A stretch of DNA of 64,000 nucleotides, from the NCBI RefSeq assembly GCF_920984735.1, contig NZ_CAKLBU010000011.1, positions 1-64,000 on the forward strand. Reading direction: 5' to 3'. The DNA is from Pedobacter sp. Leaf250. GTDB lineage: Bacteria; Bacteroidota; Bacteroidia; Sphingobacteriales; Sphingobacteriaceae. Shown one piece after another: positions 18,175 to 28,800 of this stretch. The position numbers and the translations under genes were made by a program. Below the pieces are notes generated by a model, which was given only the letters and a program-made list of their open reading frames with translations, was not told where the DNA came from and made no database searches. Every line of letters begins with the position of its first letter. Positions within the stretch are counted from its first letter, which is position 1.

Positions 18175-18246
18175 AATTTGGTTAAGTAAGGTTCATTTGT
18201 TCCATAGCCCGATGTTTGGTTAGCCACAACGAGTATTTGATCACTT

Positions 18247-18268
18247 TAAAAGATTTAAAAATCTTTTA
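18247..18268. promoter_or_regulatory. Palindromic operator candidate upstream of the polyol operon
   Basis: Perfect 10-base arms (TAAAAGATTT and AAATCTTTTA) around 2 bases lie 73-94 bp upstream of the permease ATG. All-A/T flanks raise the chance of coincidence. The arms lack the GC core and T-tract of an intrinsic terminator, so a repressor site is more likely than a gntR terminator. Which regulator binds (DeoR at 7057 or GntR at 18393) is unknown. Confidence 0.4.
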
Positions 18269-18289
18269 TCAAATTAAGTAAATTAAACT

Positions 18290-18309
18290 TTATAAAACAA
18301 AATAAAACT
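18290..18309 (-). promoter_or_regulatory. A/T-rich 20-mer shared with the GH78 upstream region
   Basis: This 20-base stretch matches 31813-31832 at 19 of 20 positions. Both lie upstream of the first gene of a minus-strand carbohydrate operon (116 and 168 bp before the start codons). It may be a common operator or promoter element. On the minus strand it contains ATTTTG, which could serve as a -33 box. Base composition makes a chance match possible. Confidence 0.35.
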
Positions 18310-18392
18310 TAAACAGAAATGTTATGAAACAAAAATATTATAAAAAGGCCAGCCCATAGCTTCCGCTTTACTTCTAATTAAATCTGTAAATA

Positions 18393-19424
18393 TTAAAGTG
18401 AGTTACGCAGGTTTAGATAGAAAGGGACTTCTATTTTTTCGGTTTTACCGCTTAAAATAAATTCTGCTGCCTGTGTGCCGAGTTGATGAAAATCAGTAGA
18501 GATAGTGGTTAAACCATCAAGTATGAACCTTTTGAGTGGTGTTTCGTTGTAAGAAATTATGCCAACATCCTGGCCAATTTTAAGTTTCAAAACAATTAAT
18601 CGTTCCATTAAAGTTACTAAATCATCCTCCATCAGGTTGATGTAAACCTCACCAGAATTTATTTCTTCTTCTTTAATGTTATGAATTACCTTGTGGTTAA
18701 AGGCATATTGTTGACAAAATCGATAAAAACCCGTTAAAATTTCTTGTGGGAAGTAGCTGTTTTTTGGAAAGATCATTTTGATGGTATTGTACCTGGAAAG
18801 CCGATCTAAAGCCTGCTCTAACGCGGCATAAATATCCTGCGCAAAATTTTCATAAGCTGCAGCAAAATCTCCGGTGATACCAGGAAGAAGTTTATCCAAA
18901 ATAATTAATTTTTCCTTCGGTATGGTGTTGATGATTTCGTGAGCATTTTCGCCACCTTCTAAAAAATGTGGAATGATTACGAAGTGAGTATAATCCTCTA
19001 TTTTTGATGTAATCATCTTTTTGAAAAAAGCGAAATCGTTATTGTAGATATAAAAATCTATTGCGGCTTTTTCCCCTATGGCTTTTGTAAATGAATCATA
19101 AATGATTTTTTTATGCGTACTAAGCTTGTTGAACAATAAACAAACCTTTAATTTCCTGGAAAAATCGGTGTTGGTGATGAAATAACCTTTACCCGGAACA
19201 GAATCTACAACACCCAGTTTACGCAAATTCCGATAACCTTTTTCGGCGGTATCTCTCGACATTTCCAGACTGAAGCTAAGCTCATTTATGGATGGCAACA
19301 AACTTCCCTTTTTTAGTTTACCGGATTCGATACCGCTCAAAATAGCATTTGTAAGCTGTTTATACTTTGGTGTTGATGAATATTCATCAATAGTAATATG
19401 AGAAATGATGTCGTCTGATTTCAA
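18393..19424 (-). CDS. GntR-family regulator with sugar-binding sensor domain
   Basis: A 343-residue transcription factor. Residues 18-84 form a GntR winged helix-turn-helix (YKQLTNAILSGIESG, then LPSINELS and SRDTAEKGY). The remaining 250 residues read like a LacI/periplasmic-binding-protein sensor, including a C-terminal GIISYNETPLKRF segment and a closing FILSGK. This architecture is common for sugar regulators in Bacteroidota. It sits 153 bp downstream of rhamnulokinase on the same strand and 218 bp upstream of the polyol operon, so it most likely controls the rhamnose genes and could also act on the neighbouring operon. Confidence 0.9.
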   Translation of the reverse strand: MKSDDIISHITIDEYSSTPKYKQLTNAILSGIESGKLKKGSLLPSINELSFSLEMSRDTAEKGYRNLRKLGVVDSVPGKGYFITNTDFSRKLKVCLLFNKLSTHKKIIYDSFTKAIGEKAAIDFYIYNNDFAFFKKMITSKIEDYTHFVIIPHFLEGGENAHEIINTIPKEKLIILDKLLPGITGDFAAAYENFAQDIYAALEQALDRLSRYNTIKMIFPKNSYFPQEILTGFYRFCQQYAFNHKVIHNIKEEEINSGEVYINLMEDDLVTLMERLIVLKLKIGQDVGIISYNETPLKRFILDGLTTISTDFHQLGTQAAEFILSGKTEKIEVPFYLNLRNSL

Positions 19425-19522
19425 AATGATTTACTTCGAAAGTCGAAGATAGGAAAAACTATGTTTTACTGGAAGTAAAAATCTGATGGAAAAACAAAGT
19501 CACGGATTTTTTTACCTTGAAT

Positions 19523-19562
19523 GAGATTGCCACAACCGATAAAAAATCGGCTGTGCAATGAC
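19523..19562. repeat. Palindromic intergenic repeat, possible rhamnulokinase terminator
   Basis: GAGATTGCCACAACCGAT and ATCGGCTGTGCAATGAC form an imperfect stem around a run of A. The end sequences GAGATTGC..GCAATGA recur at 22514-22540, so this is a dispersed REP-like element. Lying 15 bp past the stop of the minus-strand kinase, it could also end that transcript. Confidence 0.6.
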
Positions 19563-19577
19563 GGCTAATCAGAAAAC

Positions 19578-20957
19578 CTATATTGTTCTTTGAATGGCAG
19601 AGTAATATTTAAGCTGAATCATATCCGTTGGTGCAGGGTTTTCATTCCATGCATCGTTAATGGCCAAAGCCGTTCCAATTGCTGTAGCCTGCGAAACCGA
19701 AGAAGCATAAACTTCTACATCGGGAATTGATGTGGCCAGCAAATGCATGTAAATGGCATTTTTACCGAAACCACCATCTACAAACACCCTTCGAACGCCT
19801 TGGTTCAACACCAATTTCAATGAATAAATCTGCTGTTTGATCAAATCAAAAATTAATTGATGGTAAGCTTCTTCAGCGGTTTGAAAAAGGTTTAAATCTC
19901 GGTTTCCAAAAGCAGAAACCGAAGAAAACTGTGTTTGTTCCTGCTGGTTCTCTGGAATTTTATTTGCTAATTTTAAAATCAAACCCGGGTTAAACTTCAA
20001 GTGCTTAAACAGATAAGCAGCACGATCAAAATGCGTTGCAATACGCTTTAACTGAACTTCATGCTCGTAACCTGCGAAAATCCGGGAGGCTTTAATGGGT
20101 TTGCCCTGGTAATGCATATAGCAAAGGCAATCCTGTTTTAATTCTTCTTTGGTTAAGGGTTCCTGATTAAATGGATTTAAGCTGATGCACCACGTTCCGG
20201 TGGATATTAAAACAAATGGAGTGGTGAAGTTGGCGAGGTAGGGAATTAGTGCCGCCGAACTATCGTGAAGACCAACACCTACCTGAAAAGTTGCCCCGTT
20301 ATAATTGGTTTTTAAACTCGAATCTGCAGGTGTAAATTCGCCAAACTTCTCATCAATTTTTTCAAGATTTACCCATTGATGATACTCATTTTTGTTAAAA
20401 TCCCATAGTTGAGTATGGCAGCCAATACTGGTAATATCGGTGATCGCCTTGCCTGTAATTAAATAACTTAAATATTGCGGTAAATGTAAAGCCCATTTAA
20501 CCTGATCGAATATGGCTGGCTTTTCATGCTTTAACCTATAGAGTTGCATACCAGAATTTAAACTTCCTAAAATTGGGGAAGCAGTTTCAAGAGAAATTTT
20601 TTCTTCCCCGCCGTATTTTGCGTAAAAATCTGCTTTTAAAGTTTCCGGATATTCTTTGAGGTAATTATAAAGTGGTGTTAATGGCTCGCCTTTTTCATCA
20701 AGATAAACAAAACTGGCACCATAGGTAGAGAAATTTACCGCTTTAATGTCAAACTCATTCATTTGCAGAACCTGCTGCAGAGAATCGTAAACCGAGGATT
20801 TCAGGCTCTCCAGATTTTCACATGGTTCACCATCTTCATCAACAGTTTCTACAAAACGAGCAGAGCGTTCGTAAACGATCTGATAGTTTTCATCAATCAA
20901 AAAAAGTTTTTTGTTCGTTTTCCCAACGTCAAATATTGCAATAACCGGTTTTGGCAT
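19578..20957 (-). CDS. rhaB: L-rhamnulokinase (FGGY family, non-enterobacterial type)
   Basis: Phosphorylates L-rhamnulose at C1 in the cytosol. At 459 aa it is an FGGY kinase: phosphate loop FDVGKTNKK at residues 9-17, catalytic-lobe segment NFSTYGASFVYLD, the ISTGTWCIS glycine motif mid-protein, and VDGGFGKN in the C-terminal lobe. The DxGKTNKK loop differs from E. coli RhaB, so this is the alternative kinase often paired with the RhaI-type isomerase. Assignment to rhamnulose comes from context: it follows rhamnose isomerase by 15 bp and lies in a locus with RhaT and two rhamnosidases. Fuculokinase activity is the main alternative. Confidence 0.88.
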   Translation of the reverse strand: MPKPVIAIFDVGKTNKKLFLIDENYQIVYERSARFVETVDEDGEPCENLESLKSSVYDSLQQVLQMNEFDIKAVNFSTYGASFVYLDEKGEPLTPLYNYLKEYPETLKADFYAKYGGEEKISLETASPILGSLNSGMQLYRLKHEKPAIFDQVKWALHLPQYLSYLITGKAITDITSIGCHTQLWDFNKNEYHQWVNLEKIDEKFGEFTPADSSLKTNYNGATFQVGVGLHDSSAALIPYLANFTTPFVLISTGTWCISLNPFNQEPLTKEELKQDCLCYMHYQGKPIKASRIFAGYEHEVQLKRIATHFDRAAYLFKHLKFNPGLILKLANKIPENQQEQTQFSSVSAFGNRDLNLFQTAEEAYHQLIFDLIKQQIYSLKLVLNQGVRRVFVDGGFGKNAIYMHLLATSIPDVEVYASSVSQATAIGTALAINDAWNENPAPTDMIQLKYYSAIQRTI

Positions 20958-20972
20958 TTCTCTCGCTCCTAT

Positions 20973-22253
20973 TTATAATCCTGTTGCTACGGTATTTCCT
21001 CTATGGTTAACCAAATTATTTCTTACTGCTAAATCGCGATATAATCCTATCGGAGATAAGGCCGCTTTTGCTCTTAATCTGGCCTCGGCCACCAAAGCTC
21101 TTAAATCGCTACGGAAAGTGTTTTGTAAAATTTCTTGTGCTTTTGCAACATCATTATTATCCTGTGCAGCGTTTAATGCTTTACGATCGACCAATAAAGC
21201 CTGTGCATAAGCGATCATAATTGCCTCAACAGATTGCAATAAATCTTCCAATGGATCTTTCACATTGTGAGAAGCATCAATCATCCAGCCTAAATCTTTT
21301 GCATGATTCATTCCTTTTGCGTCCATACCTTCTACCAATTCATTAAAGATTAAGAACAATTGATAAGGTTTGATACTTCCTGCTGTCAAATCATCATCGC
21401 CATATTTAGAATCGTTGAAGTGGAAACCACCCAATTTACCTTCCATTAAAAGCAAGGCAACAATTTGTTCAATGTTTGCATTCGGTAAATGATGACCCAA
21501 ATCAACCAAAGTATAAGCTTGTTTACCTAATTTGCTTGCATATAATAACGACTGACCCCAATCGCCAACGGTTGTAGAATAGAAATTCGGCTCAAAAGCT
21601 TTGTATTCCACAAACATTTTCCAATCTGAAGGTAAAGCGGCATAAATTTCCTCCAAACTTTCTAATGTATTTTCAAAAGCTTTACGAAAATTCAATTGAC
21701 CCGGGAAACAAGAACCATCGGCTAACCAAACTGTTAAAGCATCAGAACCTAATGCAACACCATGTTTTATTACTTCGATATTGTGCTCAATAGCCTGTTT
21801 GCGAATGGCTTTATTTACATTTTGTAACGAGCCAAATTTGTAACTGTGTGCCGAACCAGCCTGATCTTGAAAAGTATTCGAATTCATGGCATCGAATTTT
21901 AAGCCGTAACTTGAAGCAAGACTTTTCAAACTTTCAGCATTTTGTGGTATATCCCATGGAATGTGAAGGGAAATTGCGCCACTTGCACCATTTAAAGCAT
22001 GTAACAAACCAACATCTTCGATTTTTTCTTCAATCGTTCTAGGTTCACCACCTGTAATGGCAAAACGACCGAAACGGGTTCCGCCTGTTCCTAAAGCCCA
22101 GGATGGAATTGCAATTTGAAAATCGACCAATTTTTGGATTACGCTTTCTAAATCAACGTGCGACCAATCTTCTTTCAAAAAGTTAAGCTTGCGCTGATGT
22201 GAGGTTAAAAGGGAATCGTTGTGTTTTTCAATTTGGTTCTGCTCGATATTCAT
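20973..22253 (-). CDS. rhaI: L-rhamnose isomerase (RhaI / Pseudomonas stutzeri type)
   Basis: A 426-residue TIM-barrel aldose-ketose isomerase converting L-rhamnose to L-rhamnulose. Length matches the P. stutzeri-type enzyme. Visible landmarks are WALGTGGTRFGRF near residue 53, the metal-ligand strands FVEYKAFEP and LVDLGHH, HFNDSKYGDDD after them, and a C-terminal WMIDASHN segment. It is unrelated to E. coli RhaA in sequence. It starts a two-gene operon with the kinase. The 299 bp upstream separate it from the aldolase gene and hold two palindromes. Confidence 0.92.
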   Translation of the reverse strand: MNIEQNQIEKHNDSLLTSHQRKLNFLKEDWSHVDLESVIQKLVDFQIAIPSWALGTGGTRFGRFAITGGEPRTIEEKIEDVGLLHALNGASGAISLHIPWDIPQNAESLKSLASSYGLKFDAMNSNTFQDQAGSAHSYKFGSLQNVNKAIRKQAIEHNIEVIKHGVALGSDALTVWLADGSCFPGQLNFRKAFENTLESLEEIYAALPSDWKMFVEYKAFEPNFYSTTVGDWGQSLLYASKLGKQAYTLVDLGHHLPNANIEQIVALLLMEGKLGGFHFNDSKYGDDDLTAGSIKPYQLFLIFNELVEGMDAKGMNHAKDLGWMIDASHNVKDPLEDLLQSVEAIMIAYAQALLVDRKALNAAQDNNDVAKAQEILQNTFRSDLRALVAEARLRAKAALSPIGLYRDLAVRNNLVNHRGNTVATGL

Positions 22254-22352
22254 GAGAATATTTGGTTTTGTTAGGTTAATAATTGAGCGATAAAATCGCT
22301 TGGTTATGTCATCATCGCTATAAACGACGATTACTATTTAAAGTCATTTCCA

Positions 22353-22372
22353 GTCTGTGGCGAACCACAGAC
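22353..22372. repeat. Stem-loop upstream of rhaI
   Basis: A perfect 8-bp stem (GTCTGTGG / CCACAGAC) closes a four-base CGAA loop 100 bp upstream of the rhaI start. It could be a terminator remnant or mRNA leader structure of rhaI. There is no T-tract. The rest of 22254-22552 shows only the palindrome at 22514. Confidence 0.45.
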
Positions 22373-22513
22373 CGAGAGAACAACTTACTAAAACTAAATT
22401 TAAATATTATCAATTAGCTGCTTTCACAGGTGATTGATAACTTCGGTTTATGCGCTCACAAACCGGGGAAACAATTTATGGTCATTGCTGAATCCAGCTA
22501 CCTCAAATTAAAA

Positions 22514-22540
22514 GAGATTGCTTCGTACTTCGCAATGAGG
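22514..22540. repeat. REP-like palindrome downstream of the aldolase gene
   Basis: GAGATTGCTTCG..CGCAATGAGG forms a short stem (ATTGC/GCAAT) and shares its ends with the element at 19523. It lies 13 bp past the stop of the aldolase/dehydrogenase gene. Confidence 0.55.
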
Positions 22541-22552
22541 GATATAAAAATA

Positions 22553-24673
22553 TTATCTTGCAAATGCCATGGCTACACCGCCATCAACATTTAGCATATT
22601 TCCTGTTGATTTGTTTAGCAAGCCACCAACGAAGGCGAAACAAGCGTTAGCAATATCATCTGGTAAAATAATCTGATTTAATAATGTACGTTTTGCATAA
22701 TAAGCAGGCAGTTCGGCAACGGTAACTCCATAAGCTTTCGCTCTGCCTTCAGCCCATCCGCCAGCCCAAATGTTGCTATCGCTAATTACAGCATCCGGGT
22801 TAACTACGTTTACCCGGATATTATCTGCGCCCAATTCAGCAGCGTTTAATCTGCTTAAATGTAATTGTGCGGCTTTTGCGCTTCCATAACCTGCATTGTT
22901 TGGTCCGCTTACCAACGAATTCTTGCTTACAATATTAATGATATCGCCACCAATATCTTGCTTTTGCATCGTTTTTGTTGCAGCCTGAGTGATAAAAAAC
23001 TGTCCTTTCACCAATACGTCGTACAACAAATCCCAATCCTTTTCTGTGTGATCGCCAATGGTTTTTGAGATGGATAAACCAGCATTGTTTACCACAATAT
23101 CAATTCCCCCAAAAGCCAGGGCTGCCGCAGCAAAAGCGCCATCAATATCTTCCTGACTGGTTACGTTTAAAACAGCAGTGCTGTAAGAATCTTTACCGAA
23201 TTGTTTTTCGAATTCTGCTCCGGCTTCTGCCAAACGATCGGTATTCATATCATTTAGAATCACCACGCCGCCTTCTGCAACAAACTTTTTAGCAATAGCT
23301 TTTCCAATTCCGCCAGCACTACCTGTAATCAAGGCAATTTTACCTGTTAATGGTTTTGGTTTTGGCATGCGTTGTAATTTAGCTTCTTCCAATAACCAAT
23401 ATTCAATATTAAATGCTTCCTGATGTGGTAATGAAGTATATTCGGAAATTGCTTCAGCACCTTTCATTACATTAATGGCATTGATATAAAATTCTGCTGC
23501 TACTCTCGCTGTTTGCTTATCTTTAGAGAAAGTAAACATTCCAATACCTGGATATAAAATTACAACCGGATTGGTATCGCGAATTGCCGGGCTATTTTCA
23601 TGTTTACAGGATTCATAATAATCTGTATACATCGCTCTGTAAGCTTCAAAAGCTGGCAATAAAGCTTCTTTAATCGCTTTGGTATCAGAAAGATCAGCAT
23701 CAGTTTGTAAATCCAAAACCAATGGACTAATCTTTGTTCTCAAAAAGTGATCAGGACAACTCGTTCCCATTGGGGCCAAGCGAGCAAGATCGTTTGAGTT
23801 GGTAAATTCCAGAACACGTACATCATCAGTAAAATGACCAATCATGTGTTGTTTTGAAGAACACAAACCACGCAAAATTGGTGCTAAAGTAGCTGCCTGT
23901 TTTTTACGGCTTTCCGCATCAGCACTTTCAATCTTTTGTCCGCCAAAAACAGGGCCTTTTTTACCGTAATTTTGGGCTAAGTATTCGGAACAGATTTCGA
24001 TTACATCAAGCGTGTTTAAATAACTTTCGTAAGCGGTATCTCCCCAGGTAAATAAACCATGAGAACCTAACATAATTCCACGGATGCCAGGATTTTCATC
24101 CAAACATTTTTTTAATGTCAAGCCCAGTTCAAAGCCTGGTTTTTTCCACTCTACCCATCCAATTGTTCCACCAAAAAGCTCTTCGGTAATTTTCTTTCCA
24201 TCTTTTGCCGCAGCGATTGCGATTGCTGCATCAGGGTGCAAGTGATCGATATGTGCGAAAGGCAAAAAGCCATGTAATGGCGTATCGATTGATGGCGCTT
24301 TCGAACTTAAATCGAAAATGCAGTGATTGAACAATTCAACCATTTCATCTTCATGTTCTACACCACGGTAAATATTTTTTAAACTTCTTAATCTATCCAC
24401 ATAAAGTGCCGCCAAGCCGCTTTTTTTCAATGTTCCTAAATCGCCGCCAGATCCTTTAACCCACATCACTTCAGTTTCTGATCCAGTTAATGGATCTATT
24501 TCCAATAATTTACATGATGTATTTCCGCCACCGTAATTGGTTAGGCGCAAATCGGCACCCAATAAATTTGAACGGTAAATAAGTAAAGCTACTTCATCAC
24601 CAGCAAGTTTTGCGGCTTCCTCTTCATTCCACAAATAGCTTACGTGTTTATAATTTTTTGTTTCGATCGACAT
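22553..24673 (-). CDS. rhaEW: Bifunctional rhamnulose-1-phosphate aldolase / lactaldehyde dehydrogenase
   Basis: A 706-residue fusion. Residues 1-420 are a class II aldolase domain with zinc ligands in HIDHLHPD and GSHGLFTWG. It cleaves L-rhamnulose-1-phosphate to DHAP and L-lactaldehyde. Residues about 430-706 are an SDR domain with ITGSAGGIG as the NAD motif, NNAG, and the catalytic Tyr-Lys in YGSAK, which would oxidise lactaldehyde. The same fusion is known as RhaEW in other rhamnose pathways. Fusion of the two steps avoids release of the reactive aldehyde. It lies 28 bp downstream of rhaT in the same operon. Confidence 0.93.
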   Translation of the reverse strand: MSIETKNYKHVSYLWNEEEAAKLAGDEVALLIYRSNLLGADLRLTNYGGGNTSCKLLEIDPLTGSETEVMWVKGSGGDLGTLKKSGLAALYVDRLRSLKNIYRGVEHEDEMVELFNHCIFDLSSKAPSIDTPLHGFLPFAHIDHLHPDAAIAIAAAKDGKKITEELFGGTIGWVEWKKPGFELGLTLKKCLDENPGIRGIMLGSHGLFTWGDTAYESYLNTLDVIEICSEYLAQNYGKKGPVFGGQKIESADAESRKKQAATLAPILRGLCSSKQHMIGHFTDDVRVLEFTNSNDLARLAPMGTSCPDHFLRTKISPLVLDLQTDADLSDTKAIKEALLPAFEAYRAMYTDYYESCKHENSPAIRDTNPVVILYPGIGMFTFSKDKQTARVAAEFYINAINVMKGAEAISEYTSLPHQEAFNIEYWLLEEAKLQRMPKPKPLTGKIALITGSAGGIGKAIAKKFVAEGGVVILNDMNTDRLAEAGAEFEKQFGKDSYSTAVLNVTSQEDIDGAFAAAALAFGGIDIVVNNAGLSISKTIGDHTEKDWDLLYDVLVKGQFFITQAATKTMQKQDIGGDIINIVSKNSLVSGPNNAGYGSAKAAQLHLSRLNAAELGADNIRVNVVNPDAVISDSNIWAGGWAEGRAKAYGVTVAELPAYYAKRTLLNQIILPDDIANACFAFVGGLLNKSTGNMLNVDGGVAMAFAR

Positions 24674-24701
24674 TATCGTATTTTTTATTTTTTGTGATTT
24701 A

Positions 24702-25793
24702 TCATTTAAGTGAGTTACCGTAACCTACAATAAGTACAGAGGCGATGATGGTTAAAATACCCACCAATACGGTTATAAGTGTTTTTCGAGATACACCTTT
24801 CCATTCTTTTAAAATTAACCCCCAAACGTTGGCAATTAAAATGATGAAAGCCATGTGCAAGATCCATGAACTTGCGCCGTTACCCATTTTGCTCTCTCCC
24901 ATTCCATAGAAAAAGAACTGAAGAAACCAGCTGGTACCTGCAAGTGCTGAAAAAATATAGTTTTTTAAAAGTGGTGTTTTAGCGTTCGTGTAATCGCCAA
25001 ATGTTTTGTTTCTGGCATTTAAAATCATGCACCAAATAAAGTTGGTTGTTAAACCGCCCCAAAGCACAATAATATAGGTAACGTTATTTGAGAATAGAAA
25101 ATTTCCGGTTTCTGATGGATTTGCAGCTTTCCAAATGGCATTTGCAGCATCAGCCATTGGCTTACCTGCTTCGATACCGAAATTAAAACATGCGCTTAAT
25201 ACACCCGAAACAATACCAACAAATAAACCCAATCCAAATTTGAATTCCGTTTTTACTTCCAATCCATGAGGATCAGTTACTCCGGTATTGATTTCTTTTT
25301 CTTTCATCATACCGGCTTTACCGCAAATCACGATTCCAAGCACACAGACCAACAAACCGAGCATCACCATTCGGCCCCAATCGGTTTGTAAAAACATAGT
25401 GAAAGTATCTTTTCCTTCCTGCGGAAAAACATCGAAATAAATGGATGGCAAAATGGAACCTAGCACCATACATAGCCCCAGAATGATACTGCTACCTAAA
25501 GAAACGCCAAGATACCGAACACCTAAGCCATAGGTTAAACCACCAATGCCCCACAATACACCGAAAAAATAAGCTAATGCTAAAGTTTTCCCTTCAGTTG
25601 TAGCAATGATATCGGTAAAATTTGGAATGGTTAAATAGGCTGCTAAAGGCGGAACAATTAACCAAGAAAAGATGCCCCCAACTATCCAGTAGCTTTCCCA
25701 AGCCCAACCTTTTACCTTTTTATATGGTATGTAAAAACTCCCCGATGCGAATCCGCCGATGAAGTGAAAAATAACGCCTAAAAATGCCTGCAT
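24702..25793 (-). CDS. rhaT: L-rhamnose/H+ symporter
   Basis: A 363-residue, roughly ten-helix inner-membrane protein of the drug/metabolite transporter superfamily. The N-terminal FIGGFASGSFYIPYKKVK block, WESYWIVGG and the SLGSSIILGL helix are the RhaT hallmarks. It imports L-rhamnose with protons. It follows the GH106 gene by 71 bp and precedes the aldolase gene by 28 bp, so the sugar released by the exported rhamnosidases enters here. Confidence 0.93.
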   Translation of the reverse strand: MQAFLGVIFHFIGGFASGSFYIPYKKVKGWAWESYWIVGGIFSWLIVPPLAAYLTIPNFTDIIATTEGKTLALAYFFGVLWGIGGLTYGLGVRYLGVSLGSSIILGLCMVLGSILPSIYFDVFPQEGKDTFTMFLQTDWGRMVMLGLLVCVLGIVICGKAGMMKEKEINTGVTDPHGLEVKTEFKFGLGLFVGIVSGVLSACFNFGIEAGKPMADAANAIWKAANPSETGNFLFSNNVTYIIVLWGGLTTNFIWCMILNARNKTFGDYTNAKTPLLKNYIFSALAGTSWFLQFFFYGMGESKMGNGASSWILHMAFIILIANVWGLILKEWKGVSRKTLITVLVGILTIIASVLIVGYGNSLK

Positions 25794-25864
25794 GCTCTAA
25801 TTTTAAATATTTGGTTGGTCTAAAATAGAGAATACAGCCACGTCTACTGTTATGCACTGTCATG

Positions 25865-28800
25865 TTAATCGCTCAGAATTTGAACCGGTCCGATTAAACC
25901 TGAAGGCAATAACGCATCGGTTTTTTTGAACACAATATTGGTATTTGTCAATCGCTTTTCTTTGGGCAGCGCTGCATCGCCAATAAGCCTGTTTGGCCAT
26001 TGATTAATCACTTCGATTTCCAGATTGTTTTCACCAGGTTTTAGGGCTTGAGAAATATTTACCCTCCAGGGACTTGTCCATATTGTACCTAAATTTTTAC
26101 CATTCAATTTTACAGAGGCAATGTTTTTAACCACACCCAAATCTAAAAAAATAGTTTTCCCTTCTGTTGATAAATTATTTACAAAAGTTTTATGGTAGGT
26201 GGCTTTTCCAGAATAGAATTTAATTCCCTCATCATCACTTTTGCTCCAATCGCTAAGCGCATCAAATTTGACTTTTTTTGGTCCAGCCCATTTTGGATCG
26301 AAGTTCACTTCCCAATCGCTTTTAAGCTCCTGGTTAACTAATAAATTTGGAAATGGGTTTTTCTTTTTCTCCAATTGATTGGATTGAACCTTGGGAAAGA
26401 TGACAAAATAAGATTGAAACTTCGCGAACTTCAAATCTATTGATATGCGGTTTCCATTCTTTATATAAGGAAAAGATTTGATCATCTCCCCGTTCACAGG
26501 ATCCCAAAGCTGAGGTATTTTATTAACCCTGAATGTACAAGTGGAAACTGCTTCTTTATCTAAGCGGTTGGTAATAAAATAGATATCTTCATTATCGGTT
26601 CTCCTATGGATAAAATCAATGAAATTATCAGCGCCATCATATTCAAAATCAGGCAAAATGCCATCTTTCGAAAGTACATTCCGAGGTGTTTCTCCATAAA
26701 AAACCCTTCCATTGCCAAAATGATTCAGTTTGACCGATTTACCATTAATTTTCCCCCAAAGTTGATTTGCCTTTGCTTTAACCAAATGATCGCTTTGTGG
26801 GTAATCACTTAAGCTTGGTGATTTTGTTGGCTTTAATCCGATTATTGTCGCTCCCGCTTTTACCAATTCTTCAAGCTTGTTAAGCACCTTTTCGGGCATG
26901 CGTGTATCATCTGGCAGAACTAAAATACGGTACCGCATTCCATCGGGTAACACAATAAATTTATTTTTAACTGATAATCTTGTAAGCAAAACTTCTTCGT
27001 TGCAAACATCATAATCGTAACCTTTACCCAAACCCGGTGGGATATGTTTTGGCAACACGATATTTGGAGCGGCATCGCCATTGTAGAAAAGCACATCAGC
27101 AACAAACTTTCCAGCCCTAAGTAAAAATTGGCACCGAGAAACATAGGTTAAAAACGCACCCGATTTTTCCCACCAGGTAACATTGCGGTTAAAATGTGTA
27201 CCCGCACCATACTCATATCCCGGTAAACCGTCTTCTGGTCGCGAGGCGGTGGTTGTATGTACCACTATTCGGTTAATACCTTCGCAAAAAGCACGATCGA
27301 GTGCTTGTTTTAAATGTTCTGGTGCATCCTTCCAATGTCTAAATGAGGTAAAAGCTTCTGCTGACGCAGTTGCTCTGCCATAAATATGAGCGGCAGAAGC
27401 CACCATTTTAGTTACTTTATTTTGGCCGTATTCTAATCTCGAAACGCCGTATGGCTGATCATCATCCAGACCTCCTGGCTCATCATGTTTAGCCCCAAGC
27501 CAAAATTCTCCCATTGGATTATCGCTTCTTCCAAGGTTTTTCAATGTGTCCATACACATGGTTCCCGATCGGCTTGGCCCTGCAGATTCATTTTGAACTT
27601 TTAAACCATTTTCATGGCACAATTCTGCGAAGCGTTTGTAATGACCATTTGCCATGCAATCGGCAACCGTTTTACGGTAGTCATGCAAAAAGCGATCAGA
27701 AATTTCGGCGCTTTCGATTATATAGCCCGCCAATACCGGAAGATATGGCTCTGGATTGTAGCCACAAAAAGCTTTGAATTTTTCTAAAATTTTGGGTGTC
27801 CAATTGGGAAAACCATCTTCAAAACTGTCATCACAAAAATATTTTAATGCTTTAGATTGTGCCTTTCTGGTTTCTTCGAGTAATACATTTCCCAAATTTT
27901 CAAACTGAATTTCAACCCCTCGGTGATCTAACCAATCGATAGATAATCCATCTGCTTCGGGCTGTGCGATCATCAGTTTCGAGCCTGTCATCCGGTGACC
28001 TGTTCTCACAATGGTCCACTCTCCTGGCGGAACATCCCAATTTAGTGAGCCATCAGTCTGAATTTTATCTGTAAGATTGACTACATTTTTTATTGCGATG
28101 GGTTTATCGGTTACCGCATTTTCCCATGGATATAATGTTGGGCCCATTACATCATTGGCTTTGGCAAAATTACTGGCATCTTTTCGATTTGTTTTCGCCG
28201 AAAAAACAGCCTGTCTTGCCCCGGTAATTTTTGATGCTTCACCATTTGGGTTCAGAATAGCTACAATTGATGTATCCTGATAATCCAGCTGATCCAATGG
28301 CAAATCGATATATTCCTTAAAGCCCGGAGGATTAAAAACATTTTTATACCCATCTCTTCCACCTGGCAAAGGCAATTTCTGTGAGAAGGCTTGCGGTCCT
28401 TTTACGTTTAAGGTTGATTGCAAAAACCATCGTCCCGAATTTTCTGGTTTAATCCAGGGGCCTCCCATACACCAGCCCGAACTCAAATTTACGCCAACTT
28501 CTATTCCTAATCTATCGGCCTCCTGCAAGGCATGGCGATAAAGCGCTTTCCATTCTGGCGACAAAAATTTTTCTCCTTTTGGGTAAGGAACTCCGCCCAA
28601 ACCTCCAGCCGAATTAACCAAAAGCATATTGCCAATGCCTTTATCCTTAAATTCTTCAAGATCTTTGGTGATGCCTTTTTTATCAATTAATCCATTAAAC
28701 CACCACCAATAACCGCCGGCACGAGTTTCATCTGGCGGATTTAGAAATGCCTTCTCCAACAAATTAAGACTATCAGTGGGGTTATTAATATCAAGCAAAT

